Positions 1-12,739 of a stretch of 64,000 nucleotides of DNA are shown piece after piece. Source of the DNA: Pterois miles (taxonomy: Eukaryota; Chordata; Actinopteri; Perciformes; Scorpaenidae). Position 1 is the stretch's first letter. Every line of letters starts with the position of its first letter. The notes under the pieces were generated by a model, which searched no databases, was not told the origin of the DNA, and worked only from the letters and a program-made list of their open reading frames with translations. Both the position numbers and the translations under genes were made by a program. The stretch lies in assembly GCA_947000775.1 (NCBI GenBank), contig CAMQGK010000008.1, forward strand, positions 4,296,001 through 4,360,000, read 5' to 3'.

Positions 1-1679
1 TTCATCTCACTCCAATGTAAACCTTTGGGCACCATTATTAGACAGTCAGAGCAACTAATGTAGTAGAAAGAGTGTGACAGTCCAGACCAGATCGCTGTGC
101 GTGTCCGGTGTGAAACTAAACATTTAGATATTTTGTCATACGAGTTGCTAGTCTCATGAGTCGTTACATTGCTCCCTGTTTCTTTTGAAAAGGCACTATG
201 GATGCAGTATGTCTCTGATGCATTCAGAACTGATGCTAGAGGGGTACCTATAGTAGTACCTACAGTACCTATAGTTACAGGCTTAGTGGCACTGACCAAA
301 CGTCGGTATTTGATGAGTTGGGAGTGAGAACGTTGCTCTATGAGCTCAGTAAGCTCCTTTGTGCTCCTCTACATTCCCTCTTCATCTGCTTTATGTCCTC
401 CATCACATTCTTTTCACCTACTTTCCTCTGAATCACTTTATAAGTCAACCCTCCATCTCCATCTCGTACACACAGTCTTTTTTCTCCTCATTCTTCTCTG
501 TTCTTCTGTGTGGCTTTTTGTTGACACAGTACAGAAGACGTCTGTTTTGTCCCTGTGCTGGATGCTAAAATATGACCTATTTTTGCTGAAAGACTTGCAG
601 GCAGGTCTTTTTTTCTTTTTAGTGAGGCCAGTCTAGCAGAGCAAATTGTATAAAATCCTCTCGGCATCATCTATTGTGAATCCTTTATTTGTGACACCCC
701 ACCAAGGAAATATGGATAAATGATAAACTCACAATTTGTCTGACTTGAGACGACATTGACAACGCAGACAGCTATCTCTCAAAATGAATTGTATTCAATT
801 CTCTTAGACTTTTTTTAAGCATTTTGTTGCTACAGACGCTGAACTCCCTATACTTTGCTCTTGCTAATTCTCTCAAGCTTCTTTCTCCCAATTACTGTCG
901 TCTGTGACCACGGGAAGGCTCATGGCTCGCCCACTGGGTGCTGTCCAACGGATTTGATCCCCTGCTCTGGCCATGGCCATCTGTGTCTGTTGGCGTTGTA
1001 ATGAGGGAAAAACGCCCGCTGGTCTCTCCTCCAATCCCTGGCCTTCAGTCCTTGTGCATGAGCATGAGCCCTGGACAACTATAATTTGGTGTAAGCCACT
1101 TGCAAACTCGCAGACCCATCTCTGCTCATGCTTGCATAACCTTGCGGATGATGAAAACTGGATAAAAGGATAAATATATATTCGGAAATGGAAAATGAGC
1201 CAGGCACAAACAAGTACTATTTTGCTGTCTCTCTGCTCAGTTAGGCAAAAGAGATAGGGGAAACATTCTGCTTATCCCCTGAGCTAATCCCTTTAGACAA
1301 ACGTCCAATCCCTCAAAGCATGGTGCTCATTGCAACACTAGCCGATGTACCGCATTGTCAAATCATGATTGTTTACAGTCCTATATTTGAAACATTTCAT
1401 TCAAAATCTTTTTTTTTCCATTATTATTGACTTTTTTCTTACCACAGGGTTTGGATTTAGACTTTTTTTTTTGAGAAATACAAAATGTTAGATGTTATGT
1501 GTGACTGGTACAAAAGGTCACAGCCTGTACAGGTTTAAAGCATTTATGGAGCCACATCCAATTCACTGTGAATCCTAAAATCTTCCAAACAGTACAAATA
1601 ATACCATCTTCACAAACTACGAGCACAGCAAAGGTTGCTAAGCTATTAACTTAGAGGTTTTCCAGCCAATCCTCTTACA
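1..1679. other. Intronic DNA, nothing recognised
   Basis: Unique-looking sequence with short T-rich runs (for example near 1410-1475). No exon, RNA gene or clear repeat was recognised. Confidence 0.5.
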
Positions 1680-2035
1680 TTGTTATATTTATTCAAAGAA
1701 ATACTTTGACATTTTCAGAAATACTCTTATTTACTTTCTTGTCAAGAGTTAGATGAGAAAAATCAATACCACTCTCATGTTGTTCAGTTAAATATTAGGC
1801 TACGGACAGTTAGCTCAGCTTAGCTTGGCGCCCTAAAGACTGCAAAACAGCTACGCTATGGCCTGTTTCTGTCCAACGGTAACAAAATCCAGTTCGCACA
1901 ACTTAAAGCTCACAATGCCCGCAATGTAAAACAACAACAAGGGGTTATGTAGCATATCTGACAATGTTGTGACCAGGAGCAGTCACTTCAGAGCAGGCTA
2001 GCCGTTTACCTCTGTCCTCCCTCTCTTTATGATAA
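1680..2035 (+). mobile_element. Degenerate teleost MITE (TTAGCTTAGCTTGG type)
   Basis: The stretch holds an ordered series of words that I recognise from a very common fish repeat: aaatactcttatttactttcttgtcaagagttagatgag, then taccactctcatgt, then agctcagcttagcttggcg, then ctgtccaacggtaacaaaatcc, then ggggttatgta, then gaccaggagcagtcact. It is diverged and its ends are not clear; the word aagctaaccaggtgctg at about 2254 may be part of its distal end. No coding capacity was seen. Family recognition is from memory. Confidence 0.6.
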
Positions 2036-2267
2036 ACTATAGAAAAGAAAAGATAACTTATATACATATACGGTGTTAGAGCATCAACACAGTAAGATGA
2101 ATACACGTATAGTACAGTAAGGAAGAAAGAAGGAAGAGGTATAAAGAAAAGACAATAAAATAAATAAGTAACAGTAATAAGTAAAGGGAGGAGGTGGTGG
2201 GTTTGTTTGTTTATATGTAATTATATAATTATATGTAATTATATACATATACTAAGCTAACCAGGTG

Positions 2268-2370
2268 CTGCCCAAAGACTATATTTAGTTTGATAAAGAA
2301 AAATGCCACAAGATTTGTTCTGATTGGTCAAAAGTCTTGAAATTCAGTACCAATATACTTTGGGCAAATA
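2268..2370. repeat. Short imperfect inverted repeat
   Basis: The word gcccaaagactatattt near 2270 is matched inversely by ccaatatactttgggc near 2350, about 80 bp apart. A related word (gcccaaagactagatatagt) occurs near 2658. It may be a tiny MITE remnant or chance. Confidence 0.3.
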
Positions 2371-5264
2371 TCTAACCGTACTACTTTAAAATTTTCAGAT
2401 CACATGAAAAATCCCACTTTCATTGAAGATCAAACTGTGGATTTTTGAACACTAACATTGCATTTATTAAGTGTTTTCCATTTTAAATATTTTTCACACT
2501 GCATATGTGTGCATATCTCTGATATTCAACTTGTTATGAGTTCATAGATACCAAATGCTTGACTGTGCTCCCTGTTGTTTGTCTTTGAGCACATGGGACT
2601 ACTGTTGTTTTCCTAAAATATAATCTAGTCTATTGCAAAAACTGTAGTCCTGTGTGCCCAAAGACTAGATATAGTATGGTAAGACTCAATTTTTAGCCTC
2701 ACAGTTTCACCGATTTCTTCTTTTGTGTGGTTTTTTTGTTGGCATTTCAGTAGATTGTCTTTTTCTCACTGTTCTTATTGGAGTCTACATAATTTAATTA
2801 ATGTGGTCATTTTAAATATTGTATTCCTCTGTTTAAGAGTCTTCTTTAATTGGGCTTTTGGTATTGGTTGTGTTGAGACTGGGCGGAGGGAAGTAAGGTG
2901 AGAGGTCTTTTGTTGTGAGTTGTTTCCTGAATTGTCCTGCTGTGTTCGGAGAGGAGGAATAAAACTGGATGGAGTTACCTAGAAGAAGTTGTCCCGGGGC
3001 TCATATTAACCCCCACAGCCTTTTTAAAAGGTACATTAAGGAACAAGTGACGTTTATAGTTAAGATAGTACAAAAACCGATCTCACATTATTTTTGCGGA
3101 GGCAAACCCAGAGAACGCTTCCACTAAATTAAAAATTTCAGTTACGGGCAAAAACGGGTTGGGTTAAAGCTGGGGCAAATACAATAGTCTTATCGATCCT
3201 TTTGTCTAATTCTCAACAAAAAAATAGAAATAAAAATATGCCCCCAAAATATTCAAACTGTTCCTTTGATAATGAAGAATGTTTATAGCTTAAAATGTTT
3301 AAGGAAATAACAGAACTGCCCTAGCTGTAACCGGTAATATGTAGCATCAGATTCTTTAAATTGACTTGTGCATACGTGTTTGAGTGTGTTTGTGTTTGGC
3401 TTTAAATCCCATAGTGGGTGCCTCCCCATAATAATGATGCTATTAAACCCTGCGCTAAAGCTGACTTTGCTTTCATTTCCCTCCTCCTTTACCCCCATCT
3501 TTCCCTCTCTCCCTCTCTCTCTCTTTTTACACCCATCACCCCCCCCAACCCATTCAGCTGACCCCCTCTACCCACCCACCACCCTCTCCACCCAACACGT
3601 CCAATCCCTCCGTTTCTTCCCCCTGCTGCATTATAAGTGCGTATAGCTCTCTCCTGGCTCTGCAGAAGCCATTAGCTGAGATTAGCAGCGGAGGAGCCAG
3701 GCTACTCTCTCTCTCCCTCTCTCTTTCACTCACTCACTTTATTTCTTTTTTTTTTCAAGCTAGCCGTAGCTGCCACGCTCGCTGAATGATTACCATCCAT
3801 TATAGGGCCTTATTGTGCTGACAGAGGCAACTTCTGGCCCTGGCCCCGGTCGTAAAGAAAAAAAAAAATAAGAAAAGAGAGACTCATAATCTTAGACACA
3901 CTCCCTCTGAGTGTAATGTGTGTGTGTGTGTTAGGGAGAGAGAGAGAGATGATGTGACTGTAGAGAAAGGAGGGAGGCGGAAAGGATGAGGAGGAGAAGA
4001 TAAGGCGAAAGAGAACTGGGATGTTAGCATAAGGGATTCGGAGGCAGGAAGTGCAGCCATGAATGCGAAACAAGGGAGACATTTGGCAGCGATCGGTGCC
4101 GTTATTACTTATTTGTTGAGATTTGATGGATGCTACAGCAATGCACTGCAGGGAGTGATGTTAACCTTCTCAGTGAGGTATGGGGCACGTGCCCCAACCT
4201 CCGCTAGTCAGATGCATTCGCGCTCCCTACAGGTTGCACCTTTAGCTGCAGGAGTCACAAGCAAGGACGCTCGTACATCGGCACACTGGAGTTGCCGCAG
4301 AGACGGTGACAAATCAACTGTCATTTTTTATTTAGAATATAAAAAAAGAGAAATAAAAACTTCCAACAAAACAAAACAGGCTCATTTCCTGGCTGCTGGC
4401 TCAGGTTGTTAGAGCGACAGAGAGAGATAGAAAAACACAGTGAGAGGATTTTTGTCACTTGACTGGAAACAGCACGGGGAAGGAATATCAATCATTTCTC
4501 TCATTTTCTACCTCCGTCTCCCTTTTTCGTACAGCTTTCCTCTATGTATAAAAGCGGAGGATGCTCCCTGTCGACTGCTGCTTCGGCCCACCAGGCCTGC
4601 GGTGAATAATGTACAGCTCAGACCCCCGTCGTAAAACGCATTCTGCAATGTGTTCTGGAGGGTAGCCTTGCTTTAAAAGGTTGGATTGGTGGTTGGAGGG
4701 GGGTTAAACAGTACAAATCAGTGTGATTTTATATATCGCACAGAGGGATTTCTTTCAAGCATTAACAACTCTCAGCACCCCTCTCATTTTCTCTCCGTGC
4801 TTCTCTCTCTTCTTCGGTGGTGTGCTGAGCTGCATTTCAATGAGTCTGTCCCAAAATGCCCTGTCAATATTCTTGACAGATCTTTAAAGATACTGTAAAA
4901 CATGCAGAAGAAATGACAAGCTGTGGTACAGTTTCAGCTGAGTTTAAATCTGCATTATGATCTGTAGCTTTTAGAGGAAAGAGAAGATAGATAGATCGGT
5001 AGATAGATAGATAGAGGGAGAGAGAGATAGAGAGAGAGTGTGTGTTTTTGTGTAGACAATCTGCTTCTGCCATCCATCAGCTCACGGTCATGACCATGTC
5101 TGTCGCCCAACAAGGTCTGGATTAGCATACCGTCAAATGCGCTCCACCCCTCTCACTGTACTGGTGATGGCCGACAGCTCTGCTTTGAAAGACAGTGTGT
5201 GTATGTGTCTGCTAGTATGTTTACTTGTGAGTCCATATATAAAGGTTATTACCTGCATATACAC
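2371..5264. other. Intronic DNA with pyrimidine-rich and GATA microsatellite tracts
   Basis: No gene was recognised. The stretch contains a CT-rich block (about 3480-3545), C-rich pyrimidine sequence to 3625, a short TG then GA run (3918-3948) and the GATA repeat listed separately. The open frame at 4059-4412 has no recognisable domain. Confidence 0.5.
4984..5038. repeat. GATA/GA microsatellite
   Basis: Interrupted (GATA)n, with the interruption tcggt near 4996, passing into GA-rich sequence and then a short TG run. Confidence 0.85.
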
Positions 5265-6035
5265 AACGTACAGTATCTTCATACAACATATGACATCTTA
5301 CAAAAAGTTATTCTACATTTTTTGTGCATTTTCCTACAAATTACCACACCAGTCTTTTCAAAAATAAACTTTTGTCTCCCCAAACCCAGTTAGGTTTAGG
5401 AAACGATTGACTTGGTCAGAAAGAAAGAAAGATATTCCTTTATTAGTCCCACAGTGGGGAAATTCAGTTTTACACTCTGTTGTTCACACAGTACATATAC
5501 ATGTCAATGGAGAGATGTCAGAGTGAGGGGGCTGCTCCTGACAAGCGCCCCAAGCAGTTGGGGGTTTGGTGCCTTGCTCAGGGGCACCTCGGCAGTGCCC
5601 CAAGAGGTAAACTGGCACCTCTCCAGCAACCAGTTGGTCTTGGTCCATGGGGGACTTGAACCGGTGACCTCCGCGTCCTAACCCAAGTCCTTACAGACTG
5701 AGCTACTGCCGCCCCCAGCTTTAGGCAACTAAACAGCTTTGTTAGGTTTAGGCAACGAAACTACTTGGTTTGGTTAGTGTGGAAGTTATGATACATGACA
5801 AATAAATCAGTGTCGACCTTTCATTTCTCACAGAGTAAGAACACTGGTCTCCTGGTTGAAAATACTATGTTTTTGACCCGCCTACTGACCCCGACCTCCT
5901 CCCTACACAGCATTTGTTGCTCTTTATACTTCCTGGTTCATGATTACATGGATTACATACAAACTGATGTCATGGGCTGTATATGAATTACAATGCATTG
6001 CTTGTAGGTGTATGAGAACAGCCTGATATACGCCA
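5265..6035 (+). mobile_element. Old DNA-element copy interrupted by a SINE
   Basis: Sequence on both sides of the SINE at 5420-5716 matches, in order, the element at 24200-24850. On the left are ttttcctac..., caaaaataaactt and gttaggtttagg. On the right are acatgacaaataaatcagt, ggtctcctggttgaaa, cttcctggttcatgattacatgg and gtgtatgagaacagc. The ends look like a diverged inverted repeat (ttcatacaac on the left, inverse of gtgtatgagaac on the right). It is non-coding, and I do not assign a superfamily. Confidence 0.7.
5420..5716 (-). mobile_element. tRNA-derived SINE, copy A
   Basis: Read on the minus strand it starts GGGGGCGGCAGTAGCTCAGTCTGTAAGG (tRNA-like A box) and carries a B box GGTTCAAGTCC (complement at 5652-5662). 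A body containing GGGGCACTGCCGAGGTGCCCCTGAGCAAGGC follows, and the tail is CCCACTGTGGGACTAATAAAGGAATATC plus a TTTC repeat. Two more copies lie at 22842-23122 and 41720-42056. The polymerase III promoter boxes and simple-repeat tail are typical of SINEs. Confidence 0.88.
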
Positions 6036-9000
6036 CCTCCAGCACTGGTAAACATGAACTTCCTATAATGTACCCATATATTAGCACCTTCTTCATCTCA
6101 TCGCCACCCTCCCTCTCCACACGCATCACTCTCAATCACATCCATCTCTGTGGAGCTGTCCTCCCATCTTCCCTTCTCTTGAACCCCCTTCTTTATTTGT
6201 AATCTATTTTCTCTCCTTTGCTCAACCTCCTTTTTCTTCTTCTCGCCAACACCCTTCTATCTCTTCCGCTTCTCCCTCCTTTACTACTTTCAATCTCTCC
6301 CTCGCTCAGCCGTGCTATTCTCTTTTTGTTTTCCATCTCGTCTCGCTTACTCTCCCCCCTCTCCTCTGTCTCTCTTTCTCTGCCTGTGTTTCTCACCAGT
6401 CAATAATGAAAATTGCTTGCTACCTTGAATGGATTATGGGTGTGCACGGGGGCCCTAGGTAGTTTGTTTGAAGGCGCAGCGGTGTCAAATGAAAAGGCCC
6501 GGGCCATTTTCTACCTGCCACAGGCCCTCTGCCTCCATCACACCGTGCACACAAACAAACACAGGTGCAGGGACACACCAATAGCCACATGATGGAAGCC
6601 AACAGACACTCAAGCGTGCACGTACACACATCTGATCAATGACGGTGGATCAAGCATTACCACTCCTGCCTGCGCACTCAAAATGCTCTCCTCTACCTTT
6701 CTTCTCCCTCTTCCTCTGCTCCCCTCTCTCCCTCCGGTCATGTATTATGAATGTTGCCTAATTACGCAGCCCAGAATTCTTCATACGGGCTGGCACATTT
6801 ATTTGTTTGCTTTGTATCTCTTTGCCTTTCTCTTGTATGCAAAATCCTTCTGTGATAGAGTTGTTTATTCTTTGGCTCTGCCTCGTCGAGATCAAACAGT
6901 GAGCAGATTGAACAGGGACGGCGTGCGATTGATGGTCAATCCTCGGGTTGATACACACCGAGAGGCGGGGAAGAAGTGGTAAAACATGCTAGCGGGGGAA
7001 CACGTGCCCCTCTGCTTCTTGTGGAATCCGATCCAAAGCACATATGCTTAGACTGTGAAACTAATCTAAAAATATGTTTTGTTTTTCTCCCATTAGCCTG
7101 CCATCTCAGTCATACTGCCCGGTTTGCTACAAAGCTCCAATCTGTATGTGCACATCTGAGATCTTATGTATGATTTAAAGCTGCTGCCCCCCTCCCTCCT
7201 CATTTGTATGTTTTTCTATTATCGCAGTAATTGCTTGCAGCGGTGACTCATGACAACAACTATTGAGTGGACCCGAGAGTGGGAGTGAAATTCGGTCAGG
7301 CTCTTGACTGACAGCTGCTGTGCATCGTTGTTGAAAAATCACATAAAGCTCTCCGCATATTGCATCTTCCTGCAGCAAGTGTAAAGCAGCTGCATCTGTT
7401 TGACAAATATGTTAAGACACCGTTATTTCAACATTGATGCGGAGAGAGCGAGAGAGACACGCATGGAGTGTGATTCTGCACCAGCCGCGATCCGAACGGG
7501 GCTGCCTGTTTTAATGTCACATCCATTTAAACGCCACGTCCGTCCGCCGTGAGCGCGCAAGATGGGAGCCCGAGTCGTATTTTCGTGTGCGGAGGCGTGC
7601 GTGGTTGTGCGCTTTTATTAATGTATAAATGGTCGGGCATGTGGGCTCTCTCTAAAGATCTGAATTCTTGGCTTGTTTTCCGAGCTGTCCAAGCTATTTT
7701 TTTAGGATGACAGAGGATCAGATAGCTTTACCACCTTGTGGGGGCTGAACTTGTTCAATTTCCATTCACTGACTTTAACTGTGAATTTAAATGTACAGCA
7801 AATGTTCTCAGGCGGTGGCCAAAATCTACATAACCAATCGCTACACTGAGTAAATTTGCGTGGGATAGAGAGAAGCCTCCTAATCTCTGGGAACACACTA
7901 TATTAACTTCCTTTCTTATGCTTACAGTAACAGTGAGAGATAGCCGTGTGCTTATGATATTTTGGTTTTGGACATGATGCTATAGCTTCTCTGCCTCGTC
8001 CTTCCCTGCTTTCACTCTTGTATCATTTTTGTGCAAAAACAGGAGAAAAAAAATCCTCTTAAAGAAAAGCATTTCTGACTGAAGCCTGTGAATGCAAGAG
8101 AAGCTTTGGGGCTAAGATTTCACAGCCACTAATAAGCATTCAGCCTCATCTCCTCCTCTGCCTTGTGGTGACTTGGCTGCTAATGTGTGACTGACAAGCC
8201 TCGGCTTCTGTGTTGATTGGGGCAGTTTTTTCTTTCTTTTTTTCAGGTTGGCTAAACACATGGCTGATGGACAGATCTGGGCTGCGAGTGGGATGGGTGT
8301 GTCTCGCCTGGCGCGCGACACATCACACGCGCCTCGTATCAAAGTTTCATCTCGTGTCGGCTGCGCACCTTTACAAAAAGGTGCTCGGCGGGCTCTGTCG
8401 TTTCAATGCGAGAGATCGCTGGCTCGCGTTGCGAGGTTTTGTTGAGACTGTTGAGAAAGATTCAGTGGATTTTAGCCCTTTCTCTGCGTGATGGCCTTGG
8501 CTGGCTGGCTGCAGCGGGGAGCACTGGTTTGTATTTTGCCAGATTGCTGGGCTGCCTCTCTTGTTTGCCTGCTTAAATTAGCCCAGCAGGGACCTATAGT
8601 TGCCAGAGTGATTTTTTTGGTCGAATTTTAACATTAATTCTGTCCATATCTCTTTCTCACTCCCTCAACCACACTGCCTTCCCCAACAACAGATCAATAC
8701 ATATTATCTCTAAGCAGGCTAGCAAACAGGAGAGTCACAAGGTCATGTATTAGAGTGCACTGTGGGTCAGAGCTCTGAGTGGTCATTGCTAATAATCACC
8801 GGTGCCAAATCAGCAGCACAGACGCACTCCTGACCTGCGTCAGCGCCCGTCAAAGGCATTAAACAGGCCTGAAATGAGAACATTGTTTTTCGTTTAGTGG
8901 TCTATAAAGGCATGATGAGCACTCCTCTGTTTGTGTAAACTCTACTCAGTATCTTAAGCAGATAAAAGCCCAGTGATCTTTTTAAATCCATTCCAGAGCT

Positions 9001-9867
9001 GCTGTGTTCCTAGTGGGAAAAAAAAAAAAAAAAACTGGCTCATTGATCATGTCTCTTATCGCGTCCTACATTTGAATTACACACTGCAGGGCTGCGAGGA
9101 TCCCCTTTACATTCACTCGCCAATGACACCGCCTTGTTGCAGTGTTATCATACACGTGAACATGCCAAGACCGGGGCGTCCTATTGTTAAGCCTCCTAAT
9201 GCCGTGAGGTATAGGCGGGGTTAATCAAAGATCTTGCATTGTTAATCCAGTTCAGATACTGTATCTAGGGTAAACCCACAGATTCCAGCGTGCACTTAAG
9301 ACTTACACAATGCACACTTAATGCGGCGACACAGATGTCCTCACATGTAATTACACACAAACAAAAGAGAAAAAGGCGCACACTTGCAAAGTCATTATTA
9401 AAACGAACAAATGCACCGTATGCGCAGATTGCGTCGCTTCTGCCGGCTCACTGAACCCCCTAGTGATCGTAGCCAAAAATGCATGTAGGGATTTAAATAT
9501 TATCAATATATTTTGTAATAACACAGAACTAATATGTAATGTAATGATAGACAAAAATAGTAGAATATTTCAGTCATAATAACATCAGAGCTCTCTGTCC
9601 ATAGTGAATCTGTGAAATATGAATTTCTGTTACGTCACGACAACAAACCATGTACGTGTCAGCTGTGCGCTTGAGAGCAGACTGGAGCTGAATATGAAAC
9701 CATTTAAAAGATGGTGATACTTGCTGTCTTTTAAACAGAAAGCACATTTTATATTCTGATATTTACTGGAAATGACGGACTACATTAAAGCCAACAGCAA
9801 GGAGGAAACTTTCAGGTGATCTCCTTCCCGCCACCTGCCTCTTTTTTTGGGTTTCTGTAAAGATCAG
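6036..9867. other. Intronic DNA, no gene recognised
   Basis: The stretch holds a CT-rich block (6100-6400), a TG/CA-bearing region near 6540-6640 and a run of 17 A at 9018-9034. No exon with flanking splice sites and family similarity was found. Confidence 0.5.
9018..9034. repeat. Poly-A run (17)
   Basis: Uninterrupted A17 between gtggg and ctggc. No tRNA-like head is visible nearby, so it is not assigned to a SINE. Confidence 0.8.
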
Positions 9868-10215
9868 GAATGTCAAAAAATATCGGAAATATCTGGATAT
9901 TATTGTGATACTGTATCAGTTCTCAAAAACATGGTATTGATTTTAATTTAGTGTTTCTGAAAAATAGAGTTGTGATGCTCGATGTCACAGGGACTGTGAT
10001 AAATGCAAATGCAGATCCCACAGTTCTGATTGCTTAAAAAACACTTGTAAAATACATTTGTTTTTACTCCGATTTATTGCATTTCATTTCTTAAAATTAG
10101 ATTTAAAATATTGCAATATATCGCCTTGCGTACAGTATCGCAGTATATCACAATATATTGAATCGTCACCACCAACGTGTATCGTGATGCGTATTGCATC
10201 GTCCGATTGTTGCCA
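9868..10215 (+). mobile_element. GATATATCG-rich DNA element, copy 1
   Basis: It begins with aaaaaatatcggaaatatctggatattattgtgatac and ends with gcaatatatcgcc...cacaatatattgaatcgtcacc...cgtgatgcgtattgcatcgtc. The middle word cagggactgtgataaatgcaaatgcagatccca recurs inverted at about 36600-36645, showing that both belong to one family. It is non-coding and resembles AT-rich TIR elements of fish. Confidence 0.65.
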
Positions 10216-11164
10216 GTGTAAGCTCTGGTGGTGATATGAGGAGGTGTCATATATAACTCATTTCAACGTCACAAATCAGCTGACCCTCATCCATTGTGGC
10301 ACTTTCAATGTGACAAAAGTTCAGCTCCGCACGTCAAGTGCTGAGTACGAATAGAAATCAATGCAATCAGACTGATTTCATCGCCTATGCTCGCTCGCGT
10401 CACATTCAGTGAAGAGTAATATGTACACAAAGCATCTCAGTACACTACACCTCTTTGTGTTTAACACACTGAATGTGCTATTGGACCCAGATGTAAGTCT
10501 ATCAATGAGTCTGCAACACATCTCTTGTTTACTGTCTGTGTTTTTGTGTGAGTTTGGTTTCTATGGTAATTCTCACCATATTACATCACTTTTTAGGCAT
10601 ATTAATTGGCATATAAACTGCACCTGCTGGTGCCTGATTATTATTTTTTTGTGTAAACAAAGCCTCTGTTGTACAAATTACATTTCTTCTAGATTTTTTT
10701 GTGAACTTTAAAGTTCAAACTGCGCCTATGAACTATGTAATTATCTCTACACAATTAAATATTTAATCCTCCAAATCACATAAACTGGTGTATTATAATT
10801 AGCCATGGTTTCCAGGTCTTTGTGTCTCCAGCAACCATGGCGACATCACGTCCTTAGTTTCCTAAACGAGGGATTTGTCCAAGACCAAAGAGAATCTGTA
10901 CCCAACAAATGACTGCGGTCGCTTTTCATTTAGCGGCGCAACACTTTAAAAACCCAAAATGTTATTTTATTCATGTGGATTCGGGTGGTCTCTCTGCTAT
11001 CTCTGCCTCTCCGTCTCTCACATCAGCCGTCCCCACCCTCCTCCTCGGCCCCCTCGACCACTCGTGGCGATTGCGCTGTAAGGACTTCGGCGAGGGCTTA
11101 AATTAATTTTGACTCGTTAATTCCCTTTGAAAAAAATAAAAAAGGGGGCGCACGGAAAGGATGA

Positions 11165-11220
11165 GGAGAAGAAGAAGACGAAGAAGAAGAAGAAGAAGAA
11201 GAAGAAGAAGAAGAAGAAGG
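11165..11220. repeat. AAG/GAA trinucleotide microsatellite
   Basis: About 17 GAA units with one interruption (gacg). The translated Leu/Arg-rich open frame on the other strand is a consequence of this repeat. Confidence 0.9.
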
Positions 11221-11368
11221 TGAATTAAAGGAGCAAGCCAGGTCGCTGTTTGAGTTTCTAATTGCTGAAGCCCGGAATGTGACCTACAGATGTGAAATTC
11301 CCCACTTGATGAAATATTAACTAGATTGTGCAGCTCAGTGGAGCTCAGCTGCACTGGAAAGCACTGCA

Positions 11369-11393
11369 TAGAAAGAGAGAGAGAGAGAGAGAG
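11369..11393. repeat. GA dinucleotide microsatellite
   Basis: Perfect GA run inside gaaagagagag...agtgaaag. Confidence 0.8.
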
Positions 11394-12101
11394 TGAAAGA
11401 AACAGGGAGACGGTGGCATTGCAACTCAACACGACTCAGGTTGATAGGGTCGTGTGCAGGACTGTGAGACTGAAATGGAACTCATTAGTGGAGAGAGGGA
11501 TGGATGACAGGGACCTTTATTCATGTGTGTGCATGGGCACGCGAGTGTGAAGAAAGTTCCTTCGAGGTATAACACGGGGCTAAAGCCGTAATGTGAAACA
11601 CGCCGTTCACCTTATCTGCGGATTTACGACCCAACAAGCAATTCGTCTTCCCGCTACCTTGTTAGTATTACGCCTCGGCTCCAAAGTATGGAGATAAGCA
11701 GAGCGAGAGACACGAGAATTAGGGAGTGGATTGAGTGTGATGGATGACTCGGCGGGTAATATTCTTGACAGATGGATGAGAAATGAAAAGTTGTCGGTGC
11801 TGAAAAAACAAACACTAATGGTGATGATCACATCTGGATGGGCTGGTACCTGGCACATGTCGGTTATGGGGGAACCCCCCCCCGCCCCCACAGACACAAT
11901 GACTCCACTTTCTGCAAAAACACCAGCAGTGATGTTACAGCGCGATTAGAAAACCACTGAATTACCTTGACAGATGCATGTCGGGGAATAAAGGACAGCC
12001 ACCCCACACCCAGCGATCTTCAAATCTGCTCCAGAATCACTACAAAGGCAGATTTCTAAATAATATTCAAAGCTGCACATTTTGCCTCATAGTGGTGATG
12101 T

Positions 12102-12109
12102 GTTGCACG
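12102..12109. repeat. Left target-site duplication of the hAT MITE
   Basis: GTTGCACG; its partner GTTGCATG is at 12740-12747 (7 of 8 identical). Confidence 0.75.
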
Positions 12110-12739
12110 TAGGGCTGTCGATCAGTTCAAATATTCAATCGCACATTTTTTATCCTTTCAAAATGTACCTTAAAGGGAGATTTGTCAAGTATTTAATACT
12201 CTTATCAACATGGGAGTGGGTAAATATGCTGCTTTATGCAAATATATGTATATTTATTATTGTAAATCAATTAACAACACAAAACAATGACTAACATTGT
12301 CCAGAAACCCTCACAGGTGCTGCGTTTAGCATAAAAAAATGCTCAAATCATTCCACGGCAAACTGAAGCCCAGAAGGCAACAACAGCTGTCAGTGTGTTG
12401 ACTTGACTATGACTTGACCCAAACTGCATGTGATTATCATAAAGTGGGCGTGTCTGTAAAGGGGCGATCGTGGTACCCATTTTCATTCACATATCATGAG
12501 GTCAGAGGTCAAGGGACCCCTGTGAAAATGGCCATGCCACCTTGCCAAAATTTAGCGCAAGTTTGGAGCATTATTTAGCGTCCTTCACGAGAAGCTAGTA
12601 TGACGTTTGGCACCACGGATTCCTGAGGCTTTCTAGTTTCATATGATGCCAGTATCTTCACAACTGTGTTAAAGAAATAAGTGGAGCTAAAATGATTTTG
12701 CATTAACCTTTTATAATCACATTAACTTTGACAGCCATA
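12110..12739 (+). mobile_element. hAT-type MITE with target-site duplication
   Basis: The left terminus is TAGGGCTGTC at 12110-12119 and the right terminus is GACAGCCATA at 12730-12739, an inverted repeat with one mismatch. The flanks GTTGCACG (12102-12109) and GTTGCATG (12740-12747) are an 8-bp target duplication with one mismatch. An 8-bp duplication is the hAT hallmark. The body, about 610 bp, has no transposase frame. Most of it recurs at 49606-50424, for example aaaatgtaccttaaaggg, aatcaattaacaacaca and ttgtccagaaaccctca. Confidence 0.88.

Larger units (their letters stand above)
10216..12101. other. Intronic DNA between two transposons
   Basis: Apart from the GAA and GA repeats no recognisable feature was found. 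The open frames here have no domain or splice context. Confidence 0.45.

Noticed and set aside
11103..11432. Leucine-rich 109-codon frame
   Set aside because: It is a translation of the GAA and GA microsatellites.
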